Made by a program: the position numbers and the translations under genes. A DNA stretch of 64,000 nt from CAZICM01 sp964537685 (GTDB lineage: Bacteria > Myxococcota_A > Polyangia > Polyangiales > Polyangiaceae). A model generated the notes under the pieces. It did not search any database, was not told where the DNA came from, and worked only from the letters and a program-made list of their open reading frames with translations. Location: the NCBI GenBank assembly GCA_964537685.1, contig CAZICM010000002.1, positions 62,001 through 126,000 on the forward strand, read 5' to 3'. This document shows, in pieces, positions 33,501 to 42,769 of the stretch. Within the stretch, counting starts at the first letter, position 1, and each line of letters starts with the position of its first letter.

Positions 33501-36500
33501 GAGCGGCGATTGAGCTCTTCATAGGTATAGCGGTGAGCGCCGCATATAACTGCAATGGCTTCAGGGCAAAGCTTTACCTGGGCATCGAACAGCTCATGAA
33601 TGCAGGAAGGACGGGTTGGCCCCGCCTTCTTCACGCTCCAAGATAAAATCTCCGCGCGCTCTGCCTCCCGCATCAGAGGCAGTTCCGACAAATAACAATT
33701 GGGATTTTGCCGAATACCCATCAGCATTTGTTCCAGATGGGTATGCATAAGCGCTATGCTCTCGCGATCGAAGAGCAATGAATTGTACTCAAAGATGCCA
33801 ACCGTCTGTTCGCGGTATTCATCCAAATGCAAAACCAAGTCCATCTTGGCTGTCTTGGTATCCACATCAAATTGGCGCAGTGACCATTTGGGATTGATCG
33901 GCGGTATCAGCGGTGACATGCCAATCACGACTTGAAACAACGGGTTGTGACTTCGGGTACGGGGTACGCGCAGCTCTTCAACAAGAATTTCAAAGGGTAC
34001 ATCCTGCGTTGCCAGCGCCTCTGTCACCTCCCCCTTCACACGCCTTAGATAGTCGAGGAAGGTTGGATTGCCACCAAGATTAGAGCGTATTGGCACCGAG
34101 TTGACAAAAAATCCTATAAGATTAGACCATTCCGGCCTTAGCCGCCCGGCGACGACAGTACCGATAACAATATCATCCTGGTTCGAATAACGCTGAAGCA
34201 GTACATTAAACGCTGCGGTGAAGACCATAAATGGGGTTACGCCCTCACGGCTTGCCAGCGCCTTAAGATCTTCGACCAAATCGAAATCCAGTCTAAATTT
34301 ATACTTTTCGCCCTCGAACGTTTGCTCGGCGGGACGGGGCCGATCCAAAGGCAGTTCCAACAGTGGAACGCCGGACAGCCTTCTCTCCAACGCACTTATT
34401 TGCCGTTCCAATGCCGGAGCTGTCAGCGTATTACGCTGCCACACCGCATAGTCCGCAAATTGCAATTGAAGCTCAGGAAGCAGTGAGGGCTTACCTTGAG
34501 AAAAAGCCCCATACACGGCCCCAAGCTCCGAAATAAACAATTGATTCAGCGATACACCGTCAAAAATGATATGGTGGAACGTGAAAAACACATAGTAATG
34601 CTGCGGATTAAACTTAAACAGCGTTACGCGCCAGAGAGGCCCCTCCGCCAGATTAAAGGGCAAGAGCCCTTCTGCCGTGGCTCTTCTCATCATCTCAGCA
34701 TAGCGGCTCTCCTCGGAGAGAATGTTGGTGATATCCTCAATCGCAAGCGGAAATTCAGACGGCTTTGAGATAAGCTGTGCAGGTTGTGTGTCAACCATGA
34801 CGAAATTCGTTCGCAGCACCTCATGCCTTCGCTGAATCTCGTTGAGAGCTCTATGAAAAATATCTGTATCTAATTCGTCCTTGATCTCGAGCGTAGCGCA
34901 TTCGTTATAGACCGGAGAGTTTGGGTTGGCCTGCAAAATAAGCCAAAGCTGTTGCTGGCCTATGGAGAGCGGAATTGGCTTGTCTCTGCCAATCCGGCTG
35001 ATTGGTGGCAATGTTGGGCCGCGCCTGAAAGTCCGCGCATGATCGATGCGCCGCGCGAGCTCGGCAACAGTCGGCGATTCGAAGAGATCCCGGATTGATA
35101 GATCTATATCGAGGAGAGCACGTATGCGGGTAAGCACCTGCGCATAAAGCAGCGAATGGGCTCCCAATTGATTTAAGTCATCGTAGACGCCAATACGGGA
35201 TACGTGAAGATGGCGCGACCACAGTGTCACAAGACTCTGCTCTGTTTGATTGCGGGGCGCCACGTATCCGGCATCACCCGTATCCAGGAGAACGGTCGGA
35301 GGTGGCAGTGCTTTTCTATCGACTTTGCCGCTGGGCGAAAGAGGCAATTCGCTGAGCAGAACGATAGATGATGGCACCATGTATGCTGGCAGGAGCTCGC
35401 CTAAATAGATATGAAGAAGCTTATGGTCGACTTCGGTGTCCGGTTTACTAACAATATAGGCAACGATCCTCCTATCCCCTTGGACATCTTCGCGGACAAT
35501 AACCACGGCATCGCGAACGGAGGAGTGTTTCAAAAGAACCGATTCAATTTCGCCAAGCTCGATACGGAATCCATGCACTTTCACTTGGTCGTCAAAGCGA
35601 CCGATAAAGTCAATACGGCCGTCCGGCAGCCATTTCACCTTATCGCCGCTCCGGTATAGCCTTGATGTAGTGCCTCGGGGTATTGGATTGGGGACAAAGC
35701 GCTCTGCGGTAAGCGCTGGACGGTTGAGATAGCCGCGCGCCAACGCAATACTGCCGATGTATAGCTCTCCAGGAACACCTACTGGCACTGGGTTCATAAA
35801 CCGGTCGAGGATATAGACTTCAAAATTTGGCAAAGGCCGGCCAATAGGAGGCCGCGCGCCATCGGCAATGCACTCGTCCATTGTCGCACATACCGTAATT
35901 TCGGTTGGGCCATACGCATTAAGCAGTTTCCGGCCAGGTGACCAATGTTCCACAAGTGCTTCAGAACACGCTTCTCCTCCGACAATAAGAGTTCTCAGTT
36001 GAGGCAAGTCCTCCGGACTCATCACCGAAACTGCTGACGGAGGCAGCAAGGCAACTTCAATATTGCGCTCCCTAAGCGTGCGCACTAAGTCTGGACCGGG
36101 CATCAGATGATCTTGAGTCGCCAATACCAATGTCCCTCCCACCAGAAGAGACATCGCTATTTCCCATATCGCCGCGTCAAAGCTTATTTTCGCAAACTGT
36201 ATCACGCGGACGCCGGATCCCACGCCCAGCATCCTTTTCTGGGAAAGGGCTAGATTTACCCATCCCCGGTGTTCGATAAGAGCACCTTTGGGCTTTCCTG
36301 TGGAGCCCGATGTATAGATTGCATAAGCGAGATTGGATGGGCTTATGCCCACTTCAGGTTTCCAATCAGGATATCGTATGGACTCCCTTTGCATCTCATC
36401 CAAATACAATATTTTTTCTATGCTCAAACCAAGCCTGTGCACGGATTCCTGCGAGGCAATAACGATAGGCGCCCCAGAATCCTCCATCATAAAACGGATC

Positions 36501-39500
36501 CGCTCAGGCGGGTATGTCGGATCGAGAGGAATAAATGCCCCGCCCGCCTTGAGCGTGCCCAGAATTACGACGATAAGATCAAGCGAACGCTCTAAGCAAA
36601 CACCCACAAGCGTATCCGGACCTATACCGCGCGCCCTGAGCAAATGTGCCACGCGATTGGCTGCCCGATCGAGCTCGGCATAGGTCATCATGCTTGTCTC
36701 AAAGGCAATCGCCGTATCCGTGGGACTCTGCTCGGCGCAATCCTCAAAGAGCTCATGGGCGCATAGATCCATACCTGTATCGTCAAATTTTCGGCCCTGC
36801 CAATCACGGGAAAGCCTATGCTGCTCTTCCACCGTGAGAATATTATAGTTCGATATGAGCTCACTGGGTGAGCCTACAATACCAGACAAGAGTGTTTGCA
36901 GGTGATTGTGCATCCGCTCAATCGTTGCATGTTTAAATAGATTGGCATTGTAGATAATAGAAACCGTTAGCCCCTCCTGCGCAGGATTCACACAAAGATG
37001 AAGATCTACTTCGCTCGCACTCCGAGGTAAATCGACGTTTGTGAATGTAAGCCCCTGAATGCGCACGCCGGGCGCGGCCGTGTTTCTATATTCAAATGCC
37101 GCCTGAAAGAGCGGCGCGCGCGCGGAATCCGAAGGCAGCCTTAAGTCTTCAAGCAGTGTGGCAAAAGGAATATCAGCGTGCTCCTCCAAAAACGAGGAGG
37201 CAGCAGCAACGCGCTTGATTAAATCGCCAAACTCAGGCGAACCCGACAGATCGACCCTCAGCGGCAAAGCATAGGCAAAACAGCCTATAATATCGCGCGA
37301 CTCAGGAGACTTGCGGCCGGAAACAGGCACCCCCACGATGATATCATCCTGACCTGAATACCTATACAGCAGTGTAATGAATGCGGCGAGCAAGGTTATC
37401 GGAAGCGGCACACCAAGTTTAGTGCTGACATCTTCCAAATCCTCGGCTAAATCTGAAGGAAATACGCAAACGCTCGTTGCGGCAGCATATGCGCGGGATT
37501 TAGAATGCGGAAAATCAATGGGTAACTCAAGAATTGGCAGCTCGCCGGAAAGCTGCTTTTTCCACGACTCAAGATGCTCTTCCAGCCTGAGGCTCCGCAG
37601 CCAGCGCCGCTGCCATCGGGCATAATCCAGCGTGGGCAGCGGGATGTCCGAGGACAATAGCGCGCGGCCCGTCATCACATTTTCATAGGAATTTCCAATC
37701 TCACGCATAAGAACGAGCGCAGAGCCATCATCGAAAATCGACCGATGAGCCGCGATTACAAGAACATGCATCTCGCGGCCAAACTTCAATAGGCTCGTCC
37801 GGAATAGTGGCCCTGTAACCAGATCAAACGGACGGCCCAACTCCTCGGAGCACTGCCGCAAAATCTCGCCTTCCCAGTCCAAATCGAATAAAAGGCTTAG
37901 ATCGAGATATTGCATCTCAATCGTCATTGCCTTCTCCACGCTTCGGGTTGGGCGTCTGTCCATAATGGGAAAAGTTGTGCGAAGCACTGCATGGCGCCGC
38001 ACGACTTCATCAAATGCCTTGCGGAAATTCTTGATATCCAGTGCGCCGTCGATACGCATAGCTGCTACGTGAATCTGGCTGGGATTCCCCGGCGACAAGA
38101 GCTCCAAATAACAATGGCGTTCCTGCTCGAGTGTTATTTGAATAAATACACCCGGCATAAGTTCATTGCTAAGCCTTCCTTTGAAAAATACGCGGAGCTC
38201 ATCCGATTCTGGTATTTCATTTCCCCGCTTAAAACAATGTGCGATGATTTGCTTTTCGCCTCCAGGCTTTGCACGGATAATAACAATTGCCTTGCGTATG
38301 GAGTGATGCTGCACCAGAACAGATTCAATTGATCTTGTTTCAGCGCCGAATTCATCGCTATCGATCTTTTGCTTTGTCGGAGCAGGCAGTGCTTTCTTAT
38401 CCACTTTGCCCGCAGGTGATAAAGGCAGGCTATCCATGAATATAAAAGCGGACGGCAGCATAAATTGAGGCAGCCGCTCTTTGAGAAAGTTGCGTATCTC
38501 ATTGGCCGTCGGGCGTGTATTCCCCTTAGCCGCAATATATGCGACAATGCGTGGATCTGCGGGATTGTCTGTTCGAAGAACCACAGCCGCTTCCCGTACA
38601 GAGGTATGATGCAATAAGACAGTTTCGATTTCACCGAGCTCAATGCGGAACCCGCGCAGCTTGATTTGATCATCCAGGCGGCCCATAAAATCGATACGGC
38701 CGTCGGATAGCCATCTGACCCGATCGCCTGTTTTGTAGAGGCGGGCCTCTGGATCTGAACCGACTGGATTCTTGACAAAGCGCTCGGCCGTGAGCTCCGG
38801 CCGGTTGATGTATCCGCGGGCGAGCCCAATGCCGCCAATATAAAGTTCCCCGGGAACACCTATTGGTACCGGCTGAAGCGACTTGTCCAGAATATATGCT
38901 TGCATGTTGGGAATTGACTTCCCAATACTGGGCTGGCCTGCAAGCGCATAGCAATCACAGGTTGTTACGCATACTGTTATTTCCGTCGGCCCATAAGCGT
39001 TTACAAAACGCCGCCCCGGCGCCCATTTGTTGACAAGCTCTTCTGTGCAGGCTTCGCCTCCGGAAACAATTGTCTTTAAACTGGGAAGCATTTCAGGGCT
39101 TGTCGCCGCCAGGGCGGTCGGTGACAATAGAACACCATTTATTTCTTGCTCGCGGAGCAGCCGTGCTAAGTCAGGACCTGGCAAGAGCGCTTCCTGAGGT
39201 GCAACAACCAGCGTTGCACCCAGGCCCAGGGCTGTGAATATCTCCCAAACCGACGCATCAAAGCTAATCTTGGCGAATTGCAGTATTCGAAATCCCGGCG
39301 AAACACCCCAGATTTTCTTGGAAGCCGCAATAAGATTGCACAGACCTTGGTGTTCCAACTGCACGCCCTTTGGCTTTCCTGTTGAACCAGAGGTATAGAT
39401 AACATATGCGAGATTCCTCGATGATACCGGGGATTGGGGGTTTTTATCGGATTGCCCGGTAAGCTCGTTAGAAATGCTTTCGAAACGGATGGTTTGCGGC

Positions 39501-41248
39501 GCCCTCAATCCGAGTTCATCAATATGATTAGCGTTTCCGAGCAGAATCGCCGCCCCTGAATCCTCGAGCATAAAGCGCAATCGCTCTTTGGGATATGACG
39601 GATCCAATGGCAGAAATGCCCCGCCTGCCTTGAGCACCCCAAAAATGCTTTCGATCAAATCAATCGACCGGTCAAAACAAATACCCACCAGCGTGTCCGG
39701 GCCGACTCCCAATCCCTGAAGATAATGGGCAATTTGATTACTTCTAGCATTCATCGCCTCGTAGGAAACTGCCTGCCTTTCAAACGCAATTGCCGTAACA
39801 TGCGGGTTCTGGACCGCACACACCTCAAACCAGCGATGAATACATTCACAGGAGCCAAGATCCTGCGTCTTTTGATTCCACTCGCATAAGATCTTATGTT
39901 TCTCGGCATCATTTAGAATCGGAAACATGCCTATTGCTGTTTCTGGTGACTCCAGCGCACTTGCTAAAAGGTTCTTGTAATGCCCAAGCATGCGCCGAAT
40001 TGTCGTTTGCTCAAATAGGTCATTGCTGTATAAAAAAGTGATCGTCAATTGGCTCTCTGTGAGCGAGGCATTCAGTGCAATATCCACCTCTGTGGATATG
40101 GCTGGCAACTCGATATAGTCCATAACCAAATGCCGCAAACGAGCAGAAGACGAGCGTTCGTCATAAGAAAAAGCGGCCTGAAACAATAAGTTCCGGCTCT
40201 CGTCCTCGGGTAGGCGCAGCTCGCTAATCAGATTGCTGAACATAATTGTCGAATGCTCTTCTGCGGACGCGAGCGCCTTTGATGTACGCTCAACGAGATC
40301 GCAAAAGGAGCCGCTTGAGGATGCAGTTACCCGAATGGGAAGCCAATCACTACATTGACCAATAACGTTGCCAATACCCTCGTTTTCCCTGCTAAACACT
40401 GTCAACCCGACAAGAATATCCTCCTGCCCTGCATAGCGAGAGAGAAGCCCATAGAAACCAGCCATGAGCACAGACGCGAAGGTGACCCCTTGCCGCTCGG
40501 CAAACGCTCTGAGTTTTTTGACCAATTCGGCGGGAAGGACTTGACTCAATGAGGTGCCCCGGAAGCTCCGTTTCAAGGGCCGATGCTTATCCAGAGGCAT
40601 CTCGAGGATTGGCAACACACCCGATAATTGCTCACGCCAATAGGTAAGGTGCGCCTGCCGTCCTACTTTGCGCAGCCACTGACGTCTCCAGCGTCCTGAA
40701 TCCAGACTTCGGGTCGACGGAGGTGGTAAAACCGACGGAGTGCCGGACACCGAGCTATCATAAAAGACCGATAAATCACTAAAAAATATTTTCGCTGATT
40801 CTATATCAAAAATAAGCGAGTGGGCAATAAGGCCCAAAGCATGCAGCTCCTCATCAAAGCGTATGATTATCACCCGAAACAGCGGAGGCTTTGATATATC
40901 AAAAGGAATCGCTATTTCACGATCCAGCAAGCGTATGATTTCACGCTCCCGATCTTCCTCCAGAATATTGCAGCGATCCACCAGGGGAATATCTACAGAA
41001 ATCGTCGGAAGAATTGAGGGTATGCACCGCCCTTCATTATCTGTAAAATAGGTTCTCAGTGCGGAATGTTTTTCAATCACTTTATGGACTGCACGCCGCA
41101 ATACATCAATATTGGCGGGACCATGCAATCGAATGGCTACCCGCGCAAAACCGATTGGATTTCCTGGTGACAGCCTTTCAAATTGGAGGAACCGATTTGC
41201 CTCAATAGAAAGATTGTCCGCAGCGGAAAGTGCGATTGAAACCGTCAT
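30551..41248 (-). CDS. Nonribosomal peptide synthetase, C-A-[A remnant]-C-A-T-C-A-T-reductase
   Basis: 3565-aa NRPS. By approximate residue: C1 10-430, A1 450-955, an adenylation C-subdomain remnant 970-1035, C2 1040-1460, A2 1480-1985, T2 about 2030 (LGAHSLL), C3 2095-2530, A3 2560-3065, T3 about 3100 (LGGHSLL), terminal NADPH reductase from 3190 (GATGFLGA, YTESKWVSEK), so release as aldehyde or alcohol is expected. C3 has an intact HHIIFDG; C1 reads HSLIFDI and C2 HRSIFDD. A1 and A2 keep YTSGSTGKPKG and YGPTEITVC; A3 reads YSAGHAGKPRG and NFYGLTG. No carrier protein follows A1. The ATG at 41248 (AGGAC upstream) is preferred to an upstream TTG. No MbtH, phosphopantetheinyl transferase, transporter or tailoring gene adjoins. 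Confidence 0.93.
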   Translation of the reverse strand: MTVSIALSAADNLSIEANRFLQFERLSPGNPIGFARVAIRLHGPANIDVLRRAVHKVIEKHSALRTYFTDNEGRCIPSILPTISVDIPLVDRCNILEEDREREIIRLLDREIAIPFDISKPPLFRVIIIRFDEELHALGLIAHSLIFDIESAKIFFSDLSVFYDSSVSGTPSVLPPPSTRSLDSGRWRRQWLRKVGRQAHLTYWREQLSGVLPILEMPLDKHRPLKRSFRGTSLSQVLPAELVKKLRAFAERQGVTFASVLMAGFYGLLSRYAGQEDILVGLTVFSRENEGIGNVIGQCSDWLPIRVTASSSGSFCDLVERTSKALASAEEHSTIMFSNLISELRLPEDESRNLLFQAAFSYDERSSSARLRHLVMDYIELPAISTEVDIALNASLTESQLTITFLYSNDLFEQTTIRRMLGHYKNLLASALESPETAIGMFPILNDAEKHKILCEWNQKTQDLGSCECIHRWFEVCAVQNPHVTAIAFERQAVSYEAMNARSNQIAHYLQGLGVGPDTLVGICFDRSIDLIESIFGVLKAGGAFLPLDPSYPKERLRFMLEDSGAAILLGNANHIDELGLRAPQTIRFESISNELTGQSDKNPQSPVSSRNLAYVIYTSGSTGKPKGVQLEHQGLCNLIAASKKIWGVSPGFRILQFAKISFDASVWEIFTALGLGATLVVAPQEALLPGPDLARLLREQEINGVLLSPTALAATSPEMLPSLKTIVSGGEACTEELVNKWAPGRRFVNAYGPTEITVCVTTCDCYALAGQPSIGKSIPNMQAYILDKSLQPVPIGVPGELYIGGIGLARGYINRPELTAERFVKNPVGSDPEARLYKTGDRVRWLSDGRIDFMGRLDDQIKLRGFRIELGEIETVLLHHTSVREAAVVLRTDNPADPRIVAYIAAKGNTRPTANEIRNFLKERLPQFMLPSAFIFMDSLPLSPAGKVDKKALPAPTKQKIDSDEFGAETRSIESVLVQHHSIRKAIVIIRAKPGGEKQIIAHCFKRGNEIPESDELRVFFKGRLSNELMPGVFIQITLEQERHCYLELLSPGNPSQIHVAAMRIDGALDIKNFRKAFDEVVRRHAVLRTTFPIMDRRPTRSVEKAMTIEMQYLDLSLLFDLDWEGEILRQCSEELGRPFDLVTGPLFRTSLLKFGREMHVLVIAAHRSIFDDGSALVLMREIGNSYENVMTGRALLSSDIPLPTLDYARWQRRWLRSLRLEEHLESWKKQLSGELPILELPIDFPHSKSRAYAAATSVCVFPSDLAEDLEDVSTKLGVPLPITLLAAFITLLYRYSGQDDIIVGVPVSGRKSPESRDIIGCFAYALPLRVDLSGSPEFGDLIKRVAAASSFLEEHADIPFATLLEDLRLPSDSARAPLFQAAFEYRNTAAPGVRIQGLTFTNVDLPRSASEVDLHLCVNPAQEGLTVSIIYNANLFKHATIERMHNHLQTLLSGIVGSPSELISNYNILTVEEQHRLSRDWQGRKFDDTGMDLCAHELFEDCAEQSPTDTAIAFETSMMTYAELDRAANRVAHLLRARGIGPDTLVGVCLERSLDLIVVILGTLKAGGAFIPLDPTYPPERIRFMMEDSGAPIVIASQESVHRLGLSIEKILYLDEMQRESIRYPDWKPEVGISPSNLAYAIYTSGSTGKPKGALIEHRGWVNLALSQKRMLGVGSGVRVIQFAKISFDAAIWEIAMSLLVGGTLVLATQDHLMPGPDLVRTLRERNIEVALLPPSAVSVMSPEDLPQLRTLIVGGEACSEALVEHWSPGRKLLNAYGPTEITVCATMDECIADGARPPIGRPLPNFEVYILDRFMNPVPVGVPGELYIGSIALARGYLNRPALTAERFVPNPIPRGTTSRLYRSGDKVKWLPDGRIDFIGRFDDQVKVHGFRIELGEIESVLLKHSSVRDAVVIVREDVQGDRRIVAYIVSKPDTEVDHKLLHIYLGELLPAYMVPSSIVLLSELPLSPSGKVDRKALPPPTVLLDTGDAGYVAPRNQTEQSLVTLWSRHLHVSRIGVYDDLNQLGAHSLLYAQVLTRIRALLDIDLSIRDLFESPTVAELARRIDHARTFRRGPTLPPISRIGRDKPIPLSIGQQQLWLILQANPNSPVYNECATLEIKDELDTDIFHRALNEIQRRHEVLRTNFVMVDTQPAQLISKPSEFPLAIEDITNILSEESRYAEMMRRATAEGLLPFNLAEGPLWRVTLFKFNPQHYYVFFTFHHIIFDGVSLNQLFISELGAVYGAFSQGKPSLLPELQLQFADYAVWQRNTLTAPALERQISALERRLSGVPLLELPLDRPRPAEQTFEGEKYKFRLDFDLVEDLKALASREGVTPFMVFTAAFNVLLQRYSNQDDIVIGTVVAGRLRPEWSNLIGFFVNSVPIRSNLGGNPTFLDYLRRVKGEVTEALATQDVPFEILVEELRVPRTRSHNPLFQVVIGMSPLIPPINPKWSLRQFDVDTKTAKMDLVLHLDEYREQTVGIFEYNSLLFDRESIALMHTHLEQMLMGIRQNPNCYLSELPLMREAERAEILSWSVKKAGPTRPSCIHELFDAQVKLCPEAIAVICGAHRYTYEELNRRSNQLANYLHGYGVGPEVMVGLVIDRSIDIAVGILGVMKAGGAYVPIDPDEPPSRLAQIIADSQAAIIIAQEHLLDRLPAGVSKIIRIDSDWPEINREAITAPAVQVSDQNLAYVIYSAGHAGKPRGVMVSHYNVVRLFQAVQNEFAFGANDVWTMFHSYTVDFSVWELWGALLHGGKLIIVPYEISRTPEAFYELVCKNRVTIMSQIPSAFRYFIQVEDTGEVDPADLSALRVVFLGGEILDIRMLGAWAERHGLDKPAIHNFYGLTGVAGFATYHRVIRDDLRNRSGSPIGKPFMDTEVYILDPYFHISPIGVPGEIFVGGPRLSRGYMNDPEFTSERFVQHPFSSDLSARLYRTRDRARYNKNGEIEFLGRADNQIKLRGFKVDPRDVEATLVEHPDIREVSAIVREDVPGDQRLVAYYVKQANHIPATNELRAYLRERLPDYMIPSVFIPVSTITYVSSGKVDRRSLPAPDRNRPSMSPVFRLPANAVEVVLLGIWTRLLQVDEIGVKDDFFSLGGHSLLAAQMIARVRETFRIDMQHSSYLMREFMENPTISAFAEVIDMLRDATPSIRARKNQKIDFYAEAALDPSIQFDAKALANVADPQNVLLTGATGFLGAFLLNDLLRRTRANVYCLVRASSAELAMERIRKNQEECKVWDSSFASRIIPLPGDLSQLLLGLSPAVFAELAQTIDIIYHNGALVNFLYPYAALKNPNVQGTREVIRMATQYRIKPVHYMSTISVLSSLGFAGSRSVDENVELALPDKLFMGYTESKWVSEKMLLNACKQGLPVSIYRPHDVVGHSVTGAWKTEGFLCSFLKAVVEMGVAPGVALPMDLQPVDYVTGAMVHISLNERAEGKAYHLNNPKYSMLQSVVRVMQNLGYGIEVVPSIEWTRKLIDFTARHPNNGISPFVPLFVERWSEEKLTIVEMYLEGHIPIFECDYTRGVLRNSDLHCPPVDEAFLYRSMKYLKDSGFFPPIDNTA

Positions 41249-41857
41249 AGTGTTGTCCTGTTCTTGCTCCTCTGCACATGGCAGGGTGTTCGAAAACCAC
41301 CGGGGAACGGTGCTTTTTTCGCCCAATGCTTGGTCCAAAACGCGACGCAGTACACACGGCCCAATTCCGTTATGTTGGCCCGGCGTTTCTCCCCGCTACA
41401 TCGCGTGTTAGCCCATCTGCAAAATAGTCGTTCCGTTCCTCGCCGTCGTTTTATCACCCTCGTGTTGGGGACTGAATGGATAGGCTGTTTGTATCCTATT
41501 TCAGTATGCCCGACCTTATACGAAGCGTCTGGCTATTTCAACCCATCGATAGGGGAGGAGCACGTTTTTTGTCGGGATTTAGCGCGGAATGACACCCAGA
41601 GTCATTTTGTCCTCAATTCAATGCACTGTGCTTTCCAATTCAATCGCATGGATTATTCTTCTTGATCTTGACGAAATGTTTGGGATTGGCCCTCGAGTAT
41701 CGGAACAAATACAAATAGATTGCCCGCCAAGTCAGATGTTGGTGGGCGAAGGCTTAGGGCGCCTGGAACATAGGGATCCGCTTTTTTGTACGGTGGACTC
41801 GGCGCAACAGGGGCTTTGTTCAATCCCTCAGCGCCCTGAACCACAAGGAGTTTTTAT
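41249..41857. other. Divergent intergenic region upstream of the NRPS
   Basis: 609 bp between the NRPS and a lipoprotein gene. Open frames here (for example 41264-41665) are in conflicting frames and not protein-like. A hairpin GCCCGCCAA/TTGGTGGGC (41722-41747, 8-nt loop) lies in the probable leader of the lipoprotein gene. Both promoters must lie here, but I cannot place them with confidence. Confidence 0.4.
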
Positions 41858-42697
41858 ATGCGTATGCGCCGTATGCTTATCACCGCTTTGTGCTTTTCCG
41901 GGCTCTTGACCCTTTCGGGCTGCAGGAAAGATCAGCAAGAAGAAAGCCTGACCACGGCCGAGGCGTCACAGGCGCTGGAAGAGGCGTCGGTCTCGGGCGA
42001 AGCCGCAAATGTAACTTCGGGGTCGATCGAGATCGCGACGAGTTTCACCATCGGTCAAGCCGTGGAAGCGGCGGCCCAGGAGATCAATACGTTTGTCACC
42101 GCTCAAATGCCCTGCGCCGAAGTGATTCTGCAAGGCGCGACCTTGAGCATCGAGTACGGCAAAAAGGCCGGGAATTGTACGTATAAAGGGCTGACCTACA
42201 GCGGAAAGCATTCAGTGACCGTGAGCCGGAACGATATGGGAAACGTCGAGGTGAATCACGAGTGGACCGATATCAGTAACGGCCGCGTGAAGGTGAGCGG
42301 GACGGCCACCGTGACATGGAGCGCCGCCGAAAAAAGCCGGCATGTTGTTCATGAGCTGAATTGGACGCGGATTTCCGATGGCTTGACGGCAACGGGTTCG
42401 GGCGATCGCACGCAAACGGTTCTTGAGGGCGGTTTGATTGAGGGAATTCAGATCGATGGTTCGCGTTCGTGGAAGAGCGCAAAGGGGCAGTGGGATCTCG
42501 CTATTGCCGGCGTGGAGATCCGGTGGATCGATCCCGTGCCTCAAGCGGGGACGTATACGCTGCTAACGCCTGCCGGTAAGACGCTGACGATGACCTTTAC
42601 GCGTGTCGATGATGCGACAATCAATGTCACGGTGAAGAATGGGGCGAAGTCATTTGATTTCGATGTGAAATCCATTGCATCGGGATCTGGCGCATAA
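41858..42697 (+). CDS. Putative lipoprotein
   Basis: 279-aa protein with a type II signal peptide (MRMRRMLITALCF to LSGC, cysteine about 22) and an acidic Glu/Ala-rich linker. The mature domain is beta-rich (YSGKHSVTVSRNDMGNVEVNHEW, GRVKVSGTATVTW) with paired cysteines in QMPCAEVI and GNCTYKG. The strand-turn pattern suggests an antiparallel beta barrel or sandwich in the periplasm or at the outer membrane. The ATG at 41858 has AAGGAG 7 nt upstream. It converges on the Cys-rich lipoprotein gene. No known family recognised. Confidence 0.8.
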   Translation: MRMRRMLITALCFSGLLTLSGCRKDQQEESLTTAEASQALEEASVSGEAANVTSGSIEIATSFTIGQAVEAAAQEINTFVTAQMPCAEVILQGATLSIEYGKKAGNCTYKGLTYSGKHSVTVSRNDMGNVEVNHEWTDISNGRVKVSGTATVTWSAAEKSRHVVHELNWTRISDGLTATGSGDRTQTVLEGGLIEGIQIDGSRSWKSAKGQWDLAIAGVEIRWIDPVPQAGTYTLLTPAGKTLTMTFTRVDDATINVTVKNGAKSFDFDVKSIASGSGA

Positions 42698-42769
42698 CCA
42701 TACTTTGGAAATCGATCGGAGCGGTGGCCATTTTATTTGTATTGATAAAGCCTCCGCTCTTTGTTTTCA

